A stretch of 64,000 nucleotides of DNA from Sulfobacillus thermosulfidooxidans (GCF_001280565.1 NZ_LGRO01000001.1:1984001-2048000), one strand, 5' to 3'; shown: positions 53,839-63,543, counted from the first letter of the stretch. Numbers and translations: made by a program. The notes: a model not told the origin generated them from the letters alone.

Positions 53839-54779
53839 TCAAACAGCTTGGACACCGACAAATCTTCATGCACGCGCATAATGGCTTCAGCCAATAAGGC
53901 AGCAACAGAAATCACGGTAGTCCGCGCCATAGGCTCCTGTAATGGTATCGTATCCGTCACAAAAAATTCCACAATGGATGAATCCCGTAGGACTTGCGGC
54001 GCCCTTCCAGAAAATACCGGGTGAGTACACGCCGCATAGACCGCTCGCGCTCCCAGATCCATGATGGCTTGAGCCGCTTGAGCAATCGTACCGCCGGTAT
54101 CAATCATGTCATCCACAATAACCACGGTCTTGTCCCGGACTTTTCCGATCACGTTGACAACTTCCGAAACATTGGGTCCGGGACGCCGTTTATCAATGAA
54201 CCCTAATGGAGCTTCTAAGTATTTGGCCATTTTCCTCGCCCGGTACACGCCGCCGGCATCAGGGGAAAAGATCATCAAGTTATCTAAATGCTTTTGATGA
54301 ATGGCTTCAGATAAAATCCGCACGCCTTGTAAATTATCCACGGGAATATCAAAAAATCCCTGAATTTGAGGCGCGTGTAAGTCCATGGTTAAAACACGGC
54401 GCGCACCGGCTACCGTGATGAGATTAGCGACCAATTTGGCCGAAATGGGTTCACGTCCCTGTTCTTTGCGATCTTGCCTGGCATACCCGTAAAAGGGCAC
54501 CACGGCTGTTACCCGTCTTGCCGACGCCCGGCGCGCCGCATCAATCAGGAGCAAGAGCTCCATCAAGTTATCGTTCACCGGATGTGAAGTCGGTTGCACA
54601 ATAAAAACGTCGGTGCCACGCACATTTTCAAGAAGGCGGACCCGTATCTCTCCATTAGAAAATCGGCCGACATCGGCCTGTCCCAAGGAGAGCCCCAAAT
54701 GTGACACAATTTTTTCGGCCAGCGCACGATTCGCTGTCCCTGTAAAGATCTTGAGTTCTCCTTCCCGTTCAAAGCTCAT
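53835..54779 (-). CDS. prs: Ribose-phosphate pyrophosphokinase
   Basis: This 314-residue enzyme makes PRPP from ribose-5-phosphate and ATP for nucleotides, histidine and tryptophan. Diagnostic segments are PFYGYARQDRK, the metal-binding DLHAPQIQGFFDIPVDNL, and the PRPP loop VVIVDDMIDTGGT. ATG 54779 has AGGGGA upstream and gives the standard length; upstream codons to 54848 are not homologous. It follows glmU by 41 nt, as in Bacillus. Confidence 0.97.
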   Translation of the reverse strand: MSFEREGELKIFTGTANRALAEKIVSHLGLSLGQADVGRFSNGEIRVRLLENVRGTDVFIVQPTSHPVNDNLMELLLLIDAARRASARRVTAVVPFYGYARQDRKEQGREPISAKLVANLITVAGARRVLTMDLHAPQIQGFFDIPVDNLQGVRILSEAIHQKHLDNLMIFSPDAGGVYRARKMAKYLEAPLGFIDKRRPGPNVSEVVNVIGKVRDKTVVIVDDMIDTGGTIAQAAQAIMDLGARAVYAACTHPVFSGRAPQVLRDSSIVEFFVTDTIPLQEPMARTTVISVAALLAEAIMRVHEDLSVSKLFE

Positions 54780-54820
54780 TGGAACAACGGTCCCCTTCCT
54801 GCATGCCTTTTTACTCCATT

Positions 54821-56191
54821 CTATGATTTTCGTCGTTGACGCGCCCAATCGGGCTTGTTTTCCTGCCGGCTGCGGGCAATGGCCAAAGCATCCGGTGGAA
54901 CGTTTTGCGTAATTGTTGATCCGGCAGCGACATACGCGCCTGCTCCCACTTCTACTGGTGCTACTAAATTCGCATTACAACCAATGAAGGCGCCATCCCC
55001 AATGAACGTCGGATGTTTGGCTTGCCCGTCATAGTTCACGATGACCGTCCCGGCGCCAATATTCACGCCGCCTCCAATAGTGGCATCACCTAAATACGAA
55101 TGATGCCCGGCTTTACTCCCGGTTCCCACGCGAGTGTTCTTTAACTCGACAAAGTTCCCGATTTTCACATTATGATCCAAAGAGGTTCCTGGACGCAAAT
55201 GACTGAAAGGTCCCACTGAAGAATGACTAGCTAATGAGCTTTGTTCCACCACGGACCGGTCCACTCTTACCCCATCTCCTAGGCGACTTGAAACAATGGA
55301 TGTCATCGGTCCGATATGACATTCTCGTCCTATACGGGTTTTTCCACGGAGAAAGGTCATCGGATAAATGACGGTATCTTGGCCAACCTCAACATCCACA
55401 TCAACATACGTCGAAGCCGGATCGACAATCGTCACGCCCTGATCAAATAGCCGGTTTAAGGTCAATTCCCGGAGATAGGCTTCTGCTTGGGCTAAATCGC
55501 GGCGTGTATTAATGCCCATCACGCGCGCCGGATCCGGCGCCACGTACGCTTCGACCCGCTTTCCGGCGGCAATTAAGCGGGCTACAGCATCGGTTAAATA
55601 TTTTTCATCGTGATGCCACGGCAAAGTATCCAGCAATTTGGCCAACCCGGTAACAGACCATACCCCAAGACCTGTATTAACCTCATTAATTTGGTAGAGT
55701 GCGGGATCGCTCATCGCCTCTTTGTCTTCGACGATGGCCCTTACCCTATCATCATCTGCTCGCACAATCCGTCCGTAACCTGATGGGTCCGAGACAATCA
55801 TACTGACAATCGTGGCGGCGGCCTGTGAATCGCGGTGAACCTGCAATACTTTTTCGATCAGAGAAGGCGGAACCAACGGGCAATCCGCAACAAGGACGAC
55901 CACATTATCCACATCAGAATCCATCACTGCGAGAGCTTGCGCTAACGCATCACCCGTTCCATGCATTTCTGGCTGGCGGACAAACTCCGCTTGCCCTTCC
56001 AACACTTCCTCGACGCGGTCAGCTTGGTGACCCACCACAACCCACGGTTTACCTAGTCCTGCTTCCCGGACGGCCCTTACAACATGCTCGACCATCGGGA
56101 CACCACCTAACTCATGTAATGCCTTTGCCAACCCAGAATGCATCCTGGTGCCGCGCCCTGCGGCCAAAATAACGGCTACCGTCTGCGCCAA
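54821..56191 (-). CDS. glmU: Bifunctional GlmU (uridylyltransferase/acetyltransferase)
   Basis: This 456-residue enzyme makes UDP-N-acetylglucosamine in two steps. The N-terminal domain carries LAAGRGTRMHSGLAKALHEL (residues 10-29, with the catalytic Arg and Lys); the C-terminal domain is a left-handed beta helix from about 250 with hexapeptide repeats and acetyltransferase segment NYDGQAKHPTFIGD. It supplies peptidoglycan precursors. The start uses the first ATG at 56191. It is downstream of a terminator after spoVG, so it can be expressed independently. Confidence 0.97.
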   Translation of the reverse strand: MAQTVAVILAAGRGTRMHSGLAKALHELGGVPMVEHVVRAVREAGLGKPWVVVGHQADRVEEVLEGQAEFVRQPEMHGTGDALAQALAVMDSDVDNVVVLVADCPLVPPSLIEKVLQVHRDSQAAATIVSMIVSDPSGYGRIVRADDDRVRAIVEDKEAMSDPALYQINEVNTGLGVWSVTGLAKLLDTLPWHHDEKYLTDAVARLIAAGKRVEAYVAPDPARVMGINTRRDLAQAEAYLRELTLNRLFDQGVTIVDPASTYVDVDVEVGQDTVIYPMTFLRGKTRIGRECHIGPMTSIVSSRLGDGVRVDRSVVEQSSLASHSSVGPFSHLRPGTSLDHNVKIGNFVELKNTRVGTGSKAGHHSYLGDATIGGGVNIGAGTVIVNYDGQAKHPTFIGDGAFIGCNANLVAPVEVGAGAYVAAGSTITQNVPPDALAIARSRQENKPDWARQRRKS

Positions 56192-56281
56192 AACGATCCC
56201 TCCGATTCCTGGGGCCTGAGGTTCCTCATACCATGGTTAGCATACCAAAATTTCGCCGCGGGATGAATGACTTCCCCCAGC

Positions 56282-56310
56282 AAAAAAGAGTCCGCCTAGA
56301 GGCGGACCCT
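56282..56310 (-). terminator. Intrinsic terminator after spoVG
   Basis: The stem GTCCGCC/GGCGGAC with a TAGA loop is followed on the minus strand by TCTTTTTT. It lies about 30 nt past the spoVG stop. Confidence 0.92.
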
Positions 56311-56338
56311 TAATATCTACAATGGCAATGTCGATTGG

Positions 56339-56593
56339 TTAAACACCTCCGTGAAAGACCTCTAACACGGCTTTTTGTATCCGCTCCCGAGCTGCTTGCG
56401 TAATGGGATGCGCAACATCCCGAAATTCACCATCCGGTGTTTTCCGGCTGGGCATCGCCACGAATAGTCCTTTTAGACCTTCAACAACTTTAACATCATG
56501 AATGACGAATTCCCCATCCAGGGTCACCGACGCGACGGCCTTCATCTTTCCCTCAGTTGTCATTCGGCGTAACCGCACATCCGTTATTTCCAC
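56339..56593 (-). CDS. spoVG: Septation/regulatory protein SpoVG
   Basis: This 84-residue protein starts [10 protein letters not shown] and contains [22 protein letters not shown], the conserved SpoVG core. It binds nucleic acids and affects sporulation septation and stress responses. GTG 56593 follows AAGGAGG by 7 nt; the longer frame to 56656 is not homologous. It sits between ilvA and glmU. In Bacillus, yabJ-spoVG-glmU is the order. Confidence 0.95.
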   Translation of the reverse strand: MEITDVRLRRMTTEGKMKAVASVTLDGEFVIHDVKVVEGLKGLFVAMPSRKTPDGEFRDVAHPITQAARERIQKAVLEVFHGGV

Positions 56594-56704
56594 GCTGAAT
56601 CCTCCTTGTAGCCAAGTTAGGTGGCCCGGACATCCGGGGATTAAATTATTCGCCATTTATGGGCCGAAGTCCTCTATATTGTCGAAATTTTTGTTGCGAA
56701 TCTT

Positions 56705-57928
56705 TTAATTCAGAATCTCCACATCGTAGCCATCTTCACGCAATTTCGTCACTAATTGCTGGACGTGCTCCACATTACGTGTTTCCAACACCATTTGAAT
56801 GGCCACTTCCGCAGGCGACAGCTGCGGATTCCACCGTTCATGCTCGACGCGAATAACATTGGCTTTTAATTCCGCAACTCGGCGCAACACCCGAGCCAAT
56901 TGACCAGGCCGGTCTCCTACCGTTGTTTTGAGGTGCACTTGACGGCCTTCTTCCACTAGTCCTTTTTCAATAATGCGGTTTAATAAGGTGACATCAATAT
57001 TGCCACCACTCACGACAACACCGACCGTACCCAAGCCTAAAGGAATTTTTCCGGCCAAAATCGCGGCTAAACCGACAGCTCCTGCCCCTTCTACCACAAG
57101 TTTGGTGCGTTCCAAAAATATGAGAATGGCGCGAGAAATATCATGTTCGGAAACTGTTACCACATCATCCACATATTGCTCGACAAGTTCAAACGTTAAG
57201 TCTCCCGGACGCTTGACCGCAATCCCGTCGGCAATCGTTCGGCCTCCATGAGCTTCTACCACACGATGCTCTTGCCGCGATAGAACAAATGCGGGAACGG
57301 AATCGGTTTGAACCCCAATCACCTTAATGCGGCAATTTTGCTCTTTCGCTGCTAGGGCCATTCCCGCAATCAGTCCTCCTCCCCCTACGGGCACAACCAA
57401 TACATCTAAATGGGGACGTTCATCCAACATTTCCAGTGCAATGGTGCCTTGGCCAGCAATAATTGCGGGATCATTAAACGCCGGGATTAAGACGCGGCCC
57501 GTTTCTTGGGCCACGCGTTCCGCTTCATGATAGGCATCATCAAAGGTTTCTCCAAAGAGGCAAATATCTGCGCCATATCCCCGGGTAGATTCGATTTTGG
57601 TTAACGAAGCCCCTTCTGGCATATAAATTAACGAGGTGGTGCCAACCAGCCCCGCAGCAAGGGCTACACCCTGGGCATGATTGCCGGCCGACGCGGCAAT
57701 GACACCCCGTTTTAATTCTTCCGGAGTCAATTGCCGAATGCGGTTATATGCACCCCGTAGTTTGAAAGATCCCGTACGTTGGAGATTTTCTAATTTAAAA
57801 AAAACTCGTGCCCCTAACAAGTCATTGATATAGACCGATTCTTGCAGGGGAGTCATCACCGTCACACCTTGCAAGGCTTTGGCTGCTTGTCTAATATGCT
57901 CTATTGTCAACTCTTGACCCACATGCAT
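56705..57928 (-). CDS. Threonine ammonia-lyase (dehydratase)
   Basis: This 407-residue PLP enzyme converts threonine to 2-oxobutyrate for isoleucine synthesis or catabolism. The PLP lysine lies in RTGSFKLRGA (residue about 55), and the phosphate-binding loop is VGGGGLIAG. A single C-terminal ACT-like domain (about 330-407) suggests the TdcB/IlvA short form. ATG 57928 has AGGAG upstream and starts 4 nt after the purR stop region, so they are co-transcribed. It occupies the place of yabJ (ridA) in Bacillus. Confidence 0.9.
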   Translation of the reverse strand: MHVGQELTIEHIRQAAKALQGVTVMTPLQESVYINDLLGARVFFKLENLQRTGSFKLRGAYNRIRQLTPEELKRGVIAASAGNHAQGVALAAGLVGTTSLIYMPEGASLTKIESTRGYGADICLFGETFDDAYHEAERVAQETGRVLIPAFNDPAIIAGQGTIALEMLDERPHLDVLVVPVGGGGLIAGMALAAKEQNCRIKVIGVQTDSVPAFVLSRQEHRVVEAHGGRTIADGIAVKRPGDLTFELVEQYVDDVVTVSEHDISRAILIFLERTKLVVEGAGAVGLAAILAGKIPLGLGTVGVVVSGGNIDVTLLNRIIEKGLVEEGRQVHLKTTVGDRPGQLARVLRRVAELKANVIRVEHERWNPQLSPAEVAIQMVLETRNVEHVQQLVTKLREDGYDVEILN

Positions 57929-57931
57929 TCT

Positions 57932-58759
57932 TTAGTGCTCCTCTCTCATTTCGCATAGCGCATTGGCCCATTCACTCGGCACCACACGAGACGGGGCATT
58001 TTCTTGCCACTCTAATAAACTCCAAAACTTGTCAACCAGTTTATTCGCCGGCTCGCGTGTCGCCACTAACACCCCGACGCCAACCACCGTGGCTCCAAAT
58101 TCTCCTAGGAGATCCGATGCCGCCCGTGCCGTACCTCCAGCCTTCATAAAGTCATCAACAAACAATACCGAACTCCCCGGCTTTAACGCGCGCCGGCTCA
58201 AGGACATCGACTGAATTCGCCGGGATGAACCGGATAAATAGTTTATTGATAAAGCCGACCCTTCCGAAAGTCGGCTATCGCGCCGGATTAACACCACCTC
58301 TGTGCCTAAGGCTCGAGCACAAGCCATGGCCAAAGGAATCCCTTTCGTTTCCACTGTGGCCACGGAATCAACATGGAGTTTGTTAAATGGCGCGGCCAAC
58401 AATTCTCCCAACGGATCCACCATCGCCGGATCAAATAATAAGTCGGTCATGTAAAGAAAACCATCCGCGGTTAACCGCTCGGGTTCCATTAAACGCTCGG
58501 CCCATTTGTGCAAGGAATTTTTGGCCCGCTTCCGGTCCAAACTAGGCAAATATATGACACCGCCTTGCACGCCGACTTGGGTCATCACCCGTCCCCGCCC
58601 GGAACTTTCTAAAATGCCCTTTACAAACATCAGATCTTCCGACAACGTCGATTTCGCTACGTGCAATATGCCACTCAATTCCGTTAAACTCAGCTGAATC
58701 CGCGGATGATCAAGCAAATAGCTGGTCAGCACAATGAGTCGTTTGTACCGCTCGCGCAT
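57932..58759 (-). CDS. purR: Pur operon repressor PurR
   Basis: This 275-residue protein has an N-terminal winged helix (residues 1-75, LTSYLLDHPRIQLSLTELS) and a phosphoribosyltransferase-like domain with the PRPP loop VLFVDDFMKAGGTA. It represses purine genes and is relieved by PRPP. Start ATG 58759 lacks a close ribosome site; AAGGAGG lies about 30 nt upstream, with an in-frame ATT between, so a non-canonical start is possible. Position next to ispE-side genes equals Bacillus. Confidence 0.93.
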   Translation of the reverse strand: MRERYKRLIVLTSYLLDHPRIQLSLTELSGILHVAKSTLSEDLMFVKGILESSGRGRVMTQVGVQGGVIYLPSLDRKRAKNSLHKWAERLMEPERLTADGFLYMTDLLFDPAMVDPLGELLAAPFNKLHVDSVATVETKGIPLAMACARALGTEVVLIRRDSRLSEGSALSINYLSGSSRRIQSMSLSRRALKPGSSVLFVDDFMKAGGTARAASDLLGEFGATVVGVGVLVATREPANKLVDKFWSLLEWQENAPSRVVPSEWANALCEMREEH

Positions 58760-58963
58760 GCGGCTTGGCGATTTAATGTCCGTGGTGTTCCCTCCTTCCC
58801 TTCGCCTTTGGCCTTTGGTCCTTCGGGCCCTTTTGTTCCTGCTTTTCTTGTTTTATCCTTCTTGTGTTTCTGCCTGCTTGCCACAGAACTTGTTGGGCCT
58901 GTTCTAACTGGCCCTTTTTGATGACGACGGCTATGGATGACATAAAGCAAGCCCTATCATGAT

Positions 58964-59737
58964 TCATGGCACGAGGAAGGAGGTCTGATCGGTTTGGCTC
59001 AGCCATTTGTCAGCCAAAACCCAGTCTTCGGGTTTATCAACATCAACCCCCACTTCCGGATAACCAAATATCAAAGCTTTGCCTTCCACGCCCAGCAATG
59101 TTTTCATCCGGCGTTCCGCATCCACAATCCGAAGACTTCCCATGAGCCAACGCATCAAGATCATGAGGCCAATATCTGAGGCCAGGCGCATCGGCGATTT
59201 GCGGTGACTGAGCAAATCGCGCAGAGTCCGATGACTTTTGATCACGGCGTCTTTATTGACCATTAACAGGTTTCCGCCCGTAAATGTGCCATCTTTTAAC
59301 CGTACATACGTCCGGTGGGTATCGGGAAATTTCGCTTCAACCACAGATTTTTCAATCACTGGATAGACGACATCGTAACGGGGATCGGCTTGATCCAAAA
59401 AAGCATTGACGATATAACCTGTCAATAAAGGGATATCCGCCGTGGCAATGAGTACGCTAGATTCGTCCACAGCGTTTAACCCGCTTAAGACATTCTCCAG
59501 CATATCCGGATGGACATCAGCCCAAATCACATCGTGTAAACCTAAATGGGGTGGACCGACAACGATTATGGGACTTACACGGCCGGAATTACGCAAGGCG
59601 TCCACGACATACTCGACCATGGGACGACCTTGCAATAAAATTTCAGCTTCCCACTCTTTATCTGAGATCGTGCGTAATTTACCGTCATTGTGCTGACCCG
59701 CCAGCACGATCGCTGGACGTTGGTTCAAGGGATCCAT
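58964..59737 (-). CDS. Nucleotidyltransferase family protein (GlmU/MobA-like)
   Basis: This 257-residue protein has a nucleotide-sugar-transferase-like fold: AIVLAGQHNDGKL near the start in place of the usual LAGGxGxR loop, then RPMVEYVVDALRNSG, a DxD-like ATADIPLL, and YPEVGVDVDKPEDW at the end. The altered nucleotide loop makes catalysis uncertain. ATG 59737 has AGGAAAGG close upstream; the frame is open to 59827. It lies between ispE and purR, where Bacillus has none. The substrate is unknown. Confidence 0.8.
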   Translation of the reverse strand: MDPLNQRPAIVLAGQHNDGKLRTISDKEWEAEILLQGRPMVEYVVDALRNSGRVSPIIVVGPPHLGLHDVIWADVHPDMLENVLSGLNAVDESSVLIATADIPLLTGYIVNAFLDQADPRYDVVYPVIEKSVVEAKFPDTHRTYVRLKDGTFTGGNLLMVNKDAVIKSHRTLRDLLSHRKSPMRLASDIGLMILMRWLMGSLRIVDAERRMKTLLGVEGKALIFGYPEVGVDVDKPEDWVLADKWLSQTDQTSFLVP

Positions 59738-59918
59738 CAACCTTTCCTCATGCTGTTTTCCTTCATCTTGCGGCTCTTCCAATTTTTTCTCTTGCAGATG
59801 CCGCCCCATCGGGTTTATAGACACCACTTGGGAATTGTAGTCATCTTACCGCATAAAGAGAACTCTTCACCACAGCTTTGCGCCTTAAACAATTTTTCTC
59901 CGGTATCCCCTGAATATT

Positions 59919-60887
59919 TTAGGTATTTTCGCACATTTCAGGTCCTCCAAACTCTGCTACGGCAATGTGGCTGATCCCTGAAATGCGCTGTTTTTGCAAC
60001 CGTTGTTGTAAGGCCAACGCTTCATCTTCATCACGCAACAAGGTAAAATATGTGGATCCGCTCCCAGTCAAAAACCACGGCTTCGCAGTGAAGCGGATTA
60101 AAGTCTCTTTCAGGGATTGTAAGGCGGGATTCACTATCCATGCCGCAGGTTCCAAGGCGTTAAATAGGTTACCGGGTAATATTCCCTGGCGCAATGTCTC
60201 CACAATCTCCTCTAAGGTATACGGCGCGCGATATGCCACAGCCTGCGCGTCAAAAGCCTCATAGACGCGCGCGGTGGATAACCCGAAGCGCGGGCTCACC
60301 AAGAGAACATGCCAATGACGAAGAGGAAGGAGATATTCCAGTTCTTCTCCGTAACCGCTGGCTTTCGCGGTTCCACCCTGAACGAGAAATGGCACATCCA
60401 TTCCTAATACCGCGGCCTCTTTTGTTGATAGAGGCCGGGACATAAACTGCCCTGCCCAACGCAATATGCTCGCGGCATCGGCACTCCCACCGCCCAGTCC
60501 CGCTCCCACAGGAATATACTTCAGTACGCGAATGTGCACTGTAGGAATCGTTTTATCAATGCTTCGGACAAGTCTATAAGCCTTGGTCACCAAATTGTCC
60601 TGAACGCGCAAGGACAACGGAAAACTCAAGGAAGATCCGGGGCCTTTTAGCATATCTACATGATAAGCACTCGCCCGTCGAATCTCGATCTGGTCTGAGA
60701 ACTGGATCGTCTGCATCAGTGAGCGTACAGGATGATAGCCTCGTGCATCACGAGGCTCCACCCATAATCCTAAGTTAATTTTGGCACAGGCTTTTAGGCG
60801 CCATGTATCAGGTTGCGTGAAAATCCCTCCTGGGCTGTACTGCGAGTATCTTACACCAAAGCGCCAGGGAGCTAAAGATGTTGGCAA
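59919..60887 (-). CDS. ispE: 4-diphosphocytidyl-2-C-methyl-D-erythritol kinase
   Basis: This GHMP kinase phosphorylates CDP-methylerythritol in the MEP isoprenoid pathway. ACAKINLGL opens the fold, and the ATP loop PVGAGLGGGSADAA is present. The start is unclear: TTG 60887 has no ribosome site, while CCCGGAGGG lies about 60 nt further in, close to where IspE proteins normally begin. Only ATT and ACG are near that site in frame, so a rare start codon is likely and the true protein is about 300 aa. It precedes the nucleotidyltransferase and purR. Confidence 0.92.
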   Translation of the reverse strand: MPTSLAPWRFGVRYSQYSPGGIFTQPDTWRLKACAKINLGLWVEPRDARGYHPVRSLMQTIQFSDQIEIRRASAYHVDMLKGPGSSLSFPLSLRVQDNLVTKAYRLVRSIDKTIPTVHIRVLKYIPVGAGLGGGSADAASILRWAGQFMSRPLSTKEAAVLGMDVPFLVQGGTAKASGYGEELEYLLPLRHWHVLLVSPRFGLSTARVYEAFDAQAVAYRAPYTLEEIVETLRQGILPGNLFNALEPAAWIVNPALQSLKETLIRFTAKPWFLTGSGSTYFTLLRDEDEALALQQRLQKQRISGISHIAVAEFGGPEMCENT

Positions 60888-60906
60888 TAGGCCATTTTTG
60901 GGGAAT

Positions 60907-63543
60907 TTAGGAAACGTCCTCGGTATTCTTCACAGGCCGAAGCACACTGAACACAGCATCCTTAACCGTTTGATAGTTTTCAAACAATACCACCACCAAA
61001 CTCTGCGGGGGTGCCGTGTCCACGGCATGAATGACTGCGTGTCGTTCTTGGGGAACAGTCATGAGGTGCTCTGGATTAAATCCGATGTGTTCAAGGGTAT
61101 GGACCATGAAGTCGGTCATTTCTCCGGGTTTTCGGCCCCGAAGATCCGCATCTTCCCGAATCACAATGTCATCGGAAAATGCTGCAGCTGCCTTGATGGC
61201 TTGTTCCAAATCTTGATTGCGTCTATCTCCCGGTAATCCCAGCACCGTACGCACATGCCCATATCGCAGACGTTTCACCACTGTCCCTAGGGCTTCCAGC
61301 GCGGGAGCATTGTGCGCGTAATCTAGTAACACATCCACTTTCTCACCAGGGATCATCTCTAAGCGCCCGGGATTGTCTTTTTCTTCCACCGCAAATTGAC
61401 TTAAACTCTTGCCCACAAAAGCCGGATCAAGGCCCATGGCAATGGCCGCTGCAGCTGCCGCCATCGCGTTTTTGACATTGATTTCCGCCCGACCCTGCCA
61501 ACTTGCTGGAAGCACCCGGTTTCCAATAATCCGGCGCATCCCCTCTTGATCGCGGTAGACAAGATATCCATGGTTGAGGATAACCGCCCCATGGCCTTCC
61601 GCGACTTGTTCGGCAATAAAAGTGTGATCTTTACTTGTCGAAAACCAAATGATGCGGTTGTTCGTTCGTTGAGCCATTTTCATCACGTAGGGATCATCGG
61701 CATTCAATACCACGATGCCCCCAGGTCGAACGACATCGACCAGTAACGCTTTGAGATGTGTCAAATCCTCTAAGGTATCAATCCCGTCTTGTCCCAAATG
61801 ATCTGGTCCAATATTGGTCACCACAGCCACGTCGAGATCGGAAAATCCTAAACCGTGACGGGCCATCCCGCCCCGGGCCGTTTCTAATATGGCGACCTCT
61901 ACTGTAGGATCCCCTAAGATGACTTGAGCCGACCACGGACCTGTTAAGTCCCCGGACTGCACCAGACGATTCCCAATCATAATGCCTCCTGTCGACGTCA
62001 TTCCCACGACCCGACCAGTCTGCCGCCAAATATGCGCCAGCATGCGTGTTACCGTCGTTTTCCCATTGGTCCCCGTAATCGCGCACACCGGAATACGCCC
62101 GTTATGATGGGGAAATAAGTGCTGAATAATGGCTTCACCAACTGGCCGGCTTTGGCCGTGGGAGGGATAGACATGCATACGAAGTCCTGGGGCGGCATTG
62201 ACTTCAATCACCATGCCACCCCCGCTCCTAAGATCCTGGCTCAAATTGGGTGTGACAATATCGATGCCCGCAATATCTAGCCCAATAATTTGTGCAGTCC
62301 TTACCATATCCCAGGCTAAAGCCTCAGAAACGTCATCACTCACATCCACCGCTTCGCCCCCACTGGAGAGATTGGCACTTTCTCGAAGCCAAACTTTCTG
62401 TCCTTGATCCGGAATACTATGAAGGGTTAAATGTTGGTGGTTCAGTGCCATCACGGTTCCTTGATCCCGGAGAATTGGGCTTAACGGCAACGTGTGATGA
62501 AGTCCGCGTAAGGGATTTCGGTTTTCTTGCTCTATCAATTGATCGATGCTGTGGATCCCGTCTCCTATTACTGACGGCGGCTGCCGCAAGCTAGCAGCAA
62601 CCACTTGATTTCCAACCACCAAAATCCGGTAGGGTTTTCCTTGGACCTGTTCTTCGATCATAATGGCGTCATCACCGCTGTGATCGATAGCCCACGCAAA
62701 GGCCCGGGACAATTCACTAGCATCTTGGACGTTCAGGCTGACGCCTTGACCTTGATGTCCGCGTACGGGTTTCACCACTACCGGATAGCCCAGTTCCTTT
62801 GCGGCCTCTATGGCATCATCGTAGTTGTTCACGGTTCGACCCCTGGGCACCATAATGCCATGACGTTGCAATAACTTCTTGGTTAACTCTTTATCCTGGC
62901 AAATATCTACCGCAATAGTCGACGTCTCATCAGTCACGGCCGCCATAATGCGTTTTTGGTGGACCCCTTGACCTAAACGCACCATATTCTCACTCGTGAG
63001 CCGCCATACCGGAATGCCCCGGGCCTTAGCCGCATCAACAATGGCCCGGGTAGAAGGGCCCAAATGATGTTCACGAATGTGATCGAGAAGGACAGACAAA
63101 GTATTTGACCATGCCGGGATCATGTCCTGATCCCATAACGCCTTTACCCACCGGCTAGCCGCTTGCAACGCCAATCGGCCACCTGCTTCGGTCTGGCTTT
63201 CAAAAACAATTCGCACACTGTCTTGTCCCGGAATTTCTCGGGTTTTGCCATAATGGCCCTCTTCGCCGGCTAAATACAAAACTTCCAGGGCCACATGTTC
63301 CATCACATGCCCTAAATAGGTGCCTTGTTGAAGGCGTGTCACAAATCCCCCAGGAACTCCCAAAGAACACACATGATCGTGCAGACCTGGTAATAGAGTT
63401 AAAATCCGGGAAACAAAATCTTGCCGTTCACACGTCGGAGTGGATCCATAAACTCCCAGACGCACAATGGCTTCATAGGCACTATGCAAGGTATGGCGAT
63501 TGGGTCCTGGATAAAATCGCTCGGATGTGATATCAATATTCAC
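60907..63543 (-). CDS. cphA: Cyanophycin synthetase
   Basis: This 878-residue enzyme polymerises aspartate and arginine into the storage polymer cyanophycin. It has an N-terminal domain (about 1-160), an ATP-grasp domain (about 215-475; KPVRGHQGQGVSLNV), and a C-terminal Mur-ligase-like domain with the P-loop AITGTNGKTTVTRML (near 490). GTG 63543 has AGGAGG at 7 nt upstream and overlaps the cphB stop by 11 nt. The tandem with cphB is the classical storage operon. It could be the short CphA2 type, but length and full ATP-grasp plus ligase fit CphA1. Confidence 0.95.
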   Translation of the reverse strand: MNIDITSERFYPGPNRHTLHSAYEAIVRLGVYGSTPTCERQDFVSRILTLLPGLHDHVCSLGVPGGFVTRLQQGTYLGHVMEHVALEVLYLAGEEGHYGKTREIPGQDSVRIVFESQTEAGGRLALQAASRWVKALWDQDMIPAWSNTLSVLLDHIREHHLGPSTRAIVDAAKARGIPVWRLTSENMVRLGQGVHQKRIMAAVTDETSTIAVDICQDKELTKKLLQRHGIMVPRGRTVNNYDDAIEAAKELGYPVVVKPVRGHQGQGVSLNVQDASELSRAFAWAIDHSGDDAIMIEEQVQGKPYRILVVGNQVVAASLRQPPSVIGDGIHSIDQLIEQENRNPLRGLHHTLPLSPILRDQGTVMALNHQHLTLHSIPDQGQKVWLRESANLSSGGEAVDVSDDVSEALAWDMVRTAQIIGLDIAGIDIVTPNLSQDLRSGGGMVIEVNAAPGLRMHVYPSHGQSRPVGEAIIQHLFPHHNGRIPVCAITGTNGKTTVTRMLAHIWRQTGRVVGMTSTGGIMIGNRLVQSGDLTGPWSAQVILGDPTVEVAILETARGGMARHGLGFSDLDVAVVTNIGPDHLGQDGIDTLEDLTHLKALLVDVVRPGGIVVLNADDPYVMKMAQRTNNRIIWFSTSKDHTFIAEQVAEGHGAVILNHGYLVYRDQEGMRRIIGNRVLPASWQGRAEINVKNAMAAAAAAIAMGLDPAFVGKSLSQFAVEEKDNPGRLEMIPGEKVDVLLDYAHNAPALEALGTVVKRLRYGHVRTVLGLPGDRRNQDLEQAIKAAAAFSDDIVIREDADLRGRKPGEMTDFMVHTLEHIGFNPEHLMTVPQERHAVIHAVDTAPPQSLVVVLFENYQTVKDAVFSVLRPVKNTEDVS

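Noticed and set aside
58773-58943. Minus-strand 56-codon frame with a Lys/Gly/Pro-rich end, before purR
   Set aside because: No ribosome site, low-complexity composition and its end covers the probable purR ribosome site; more likely leader sequence than a gene.
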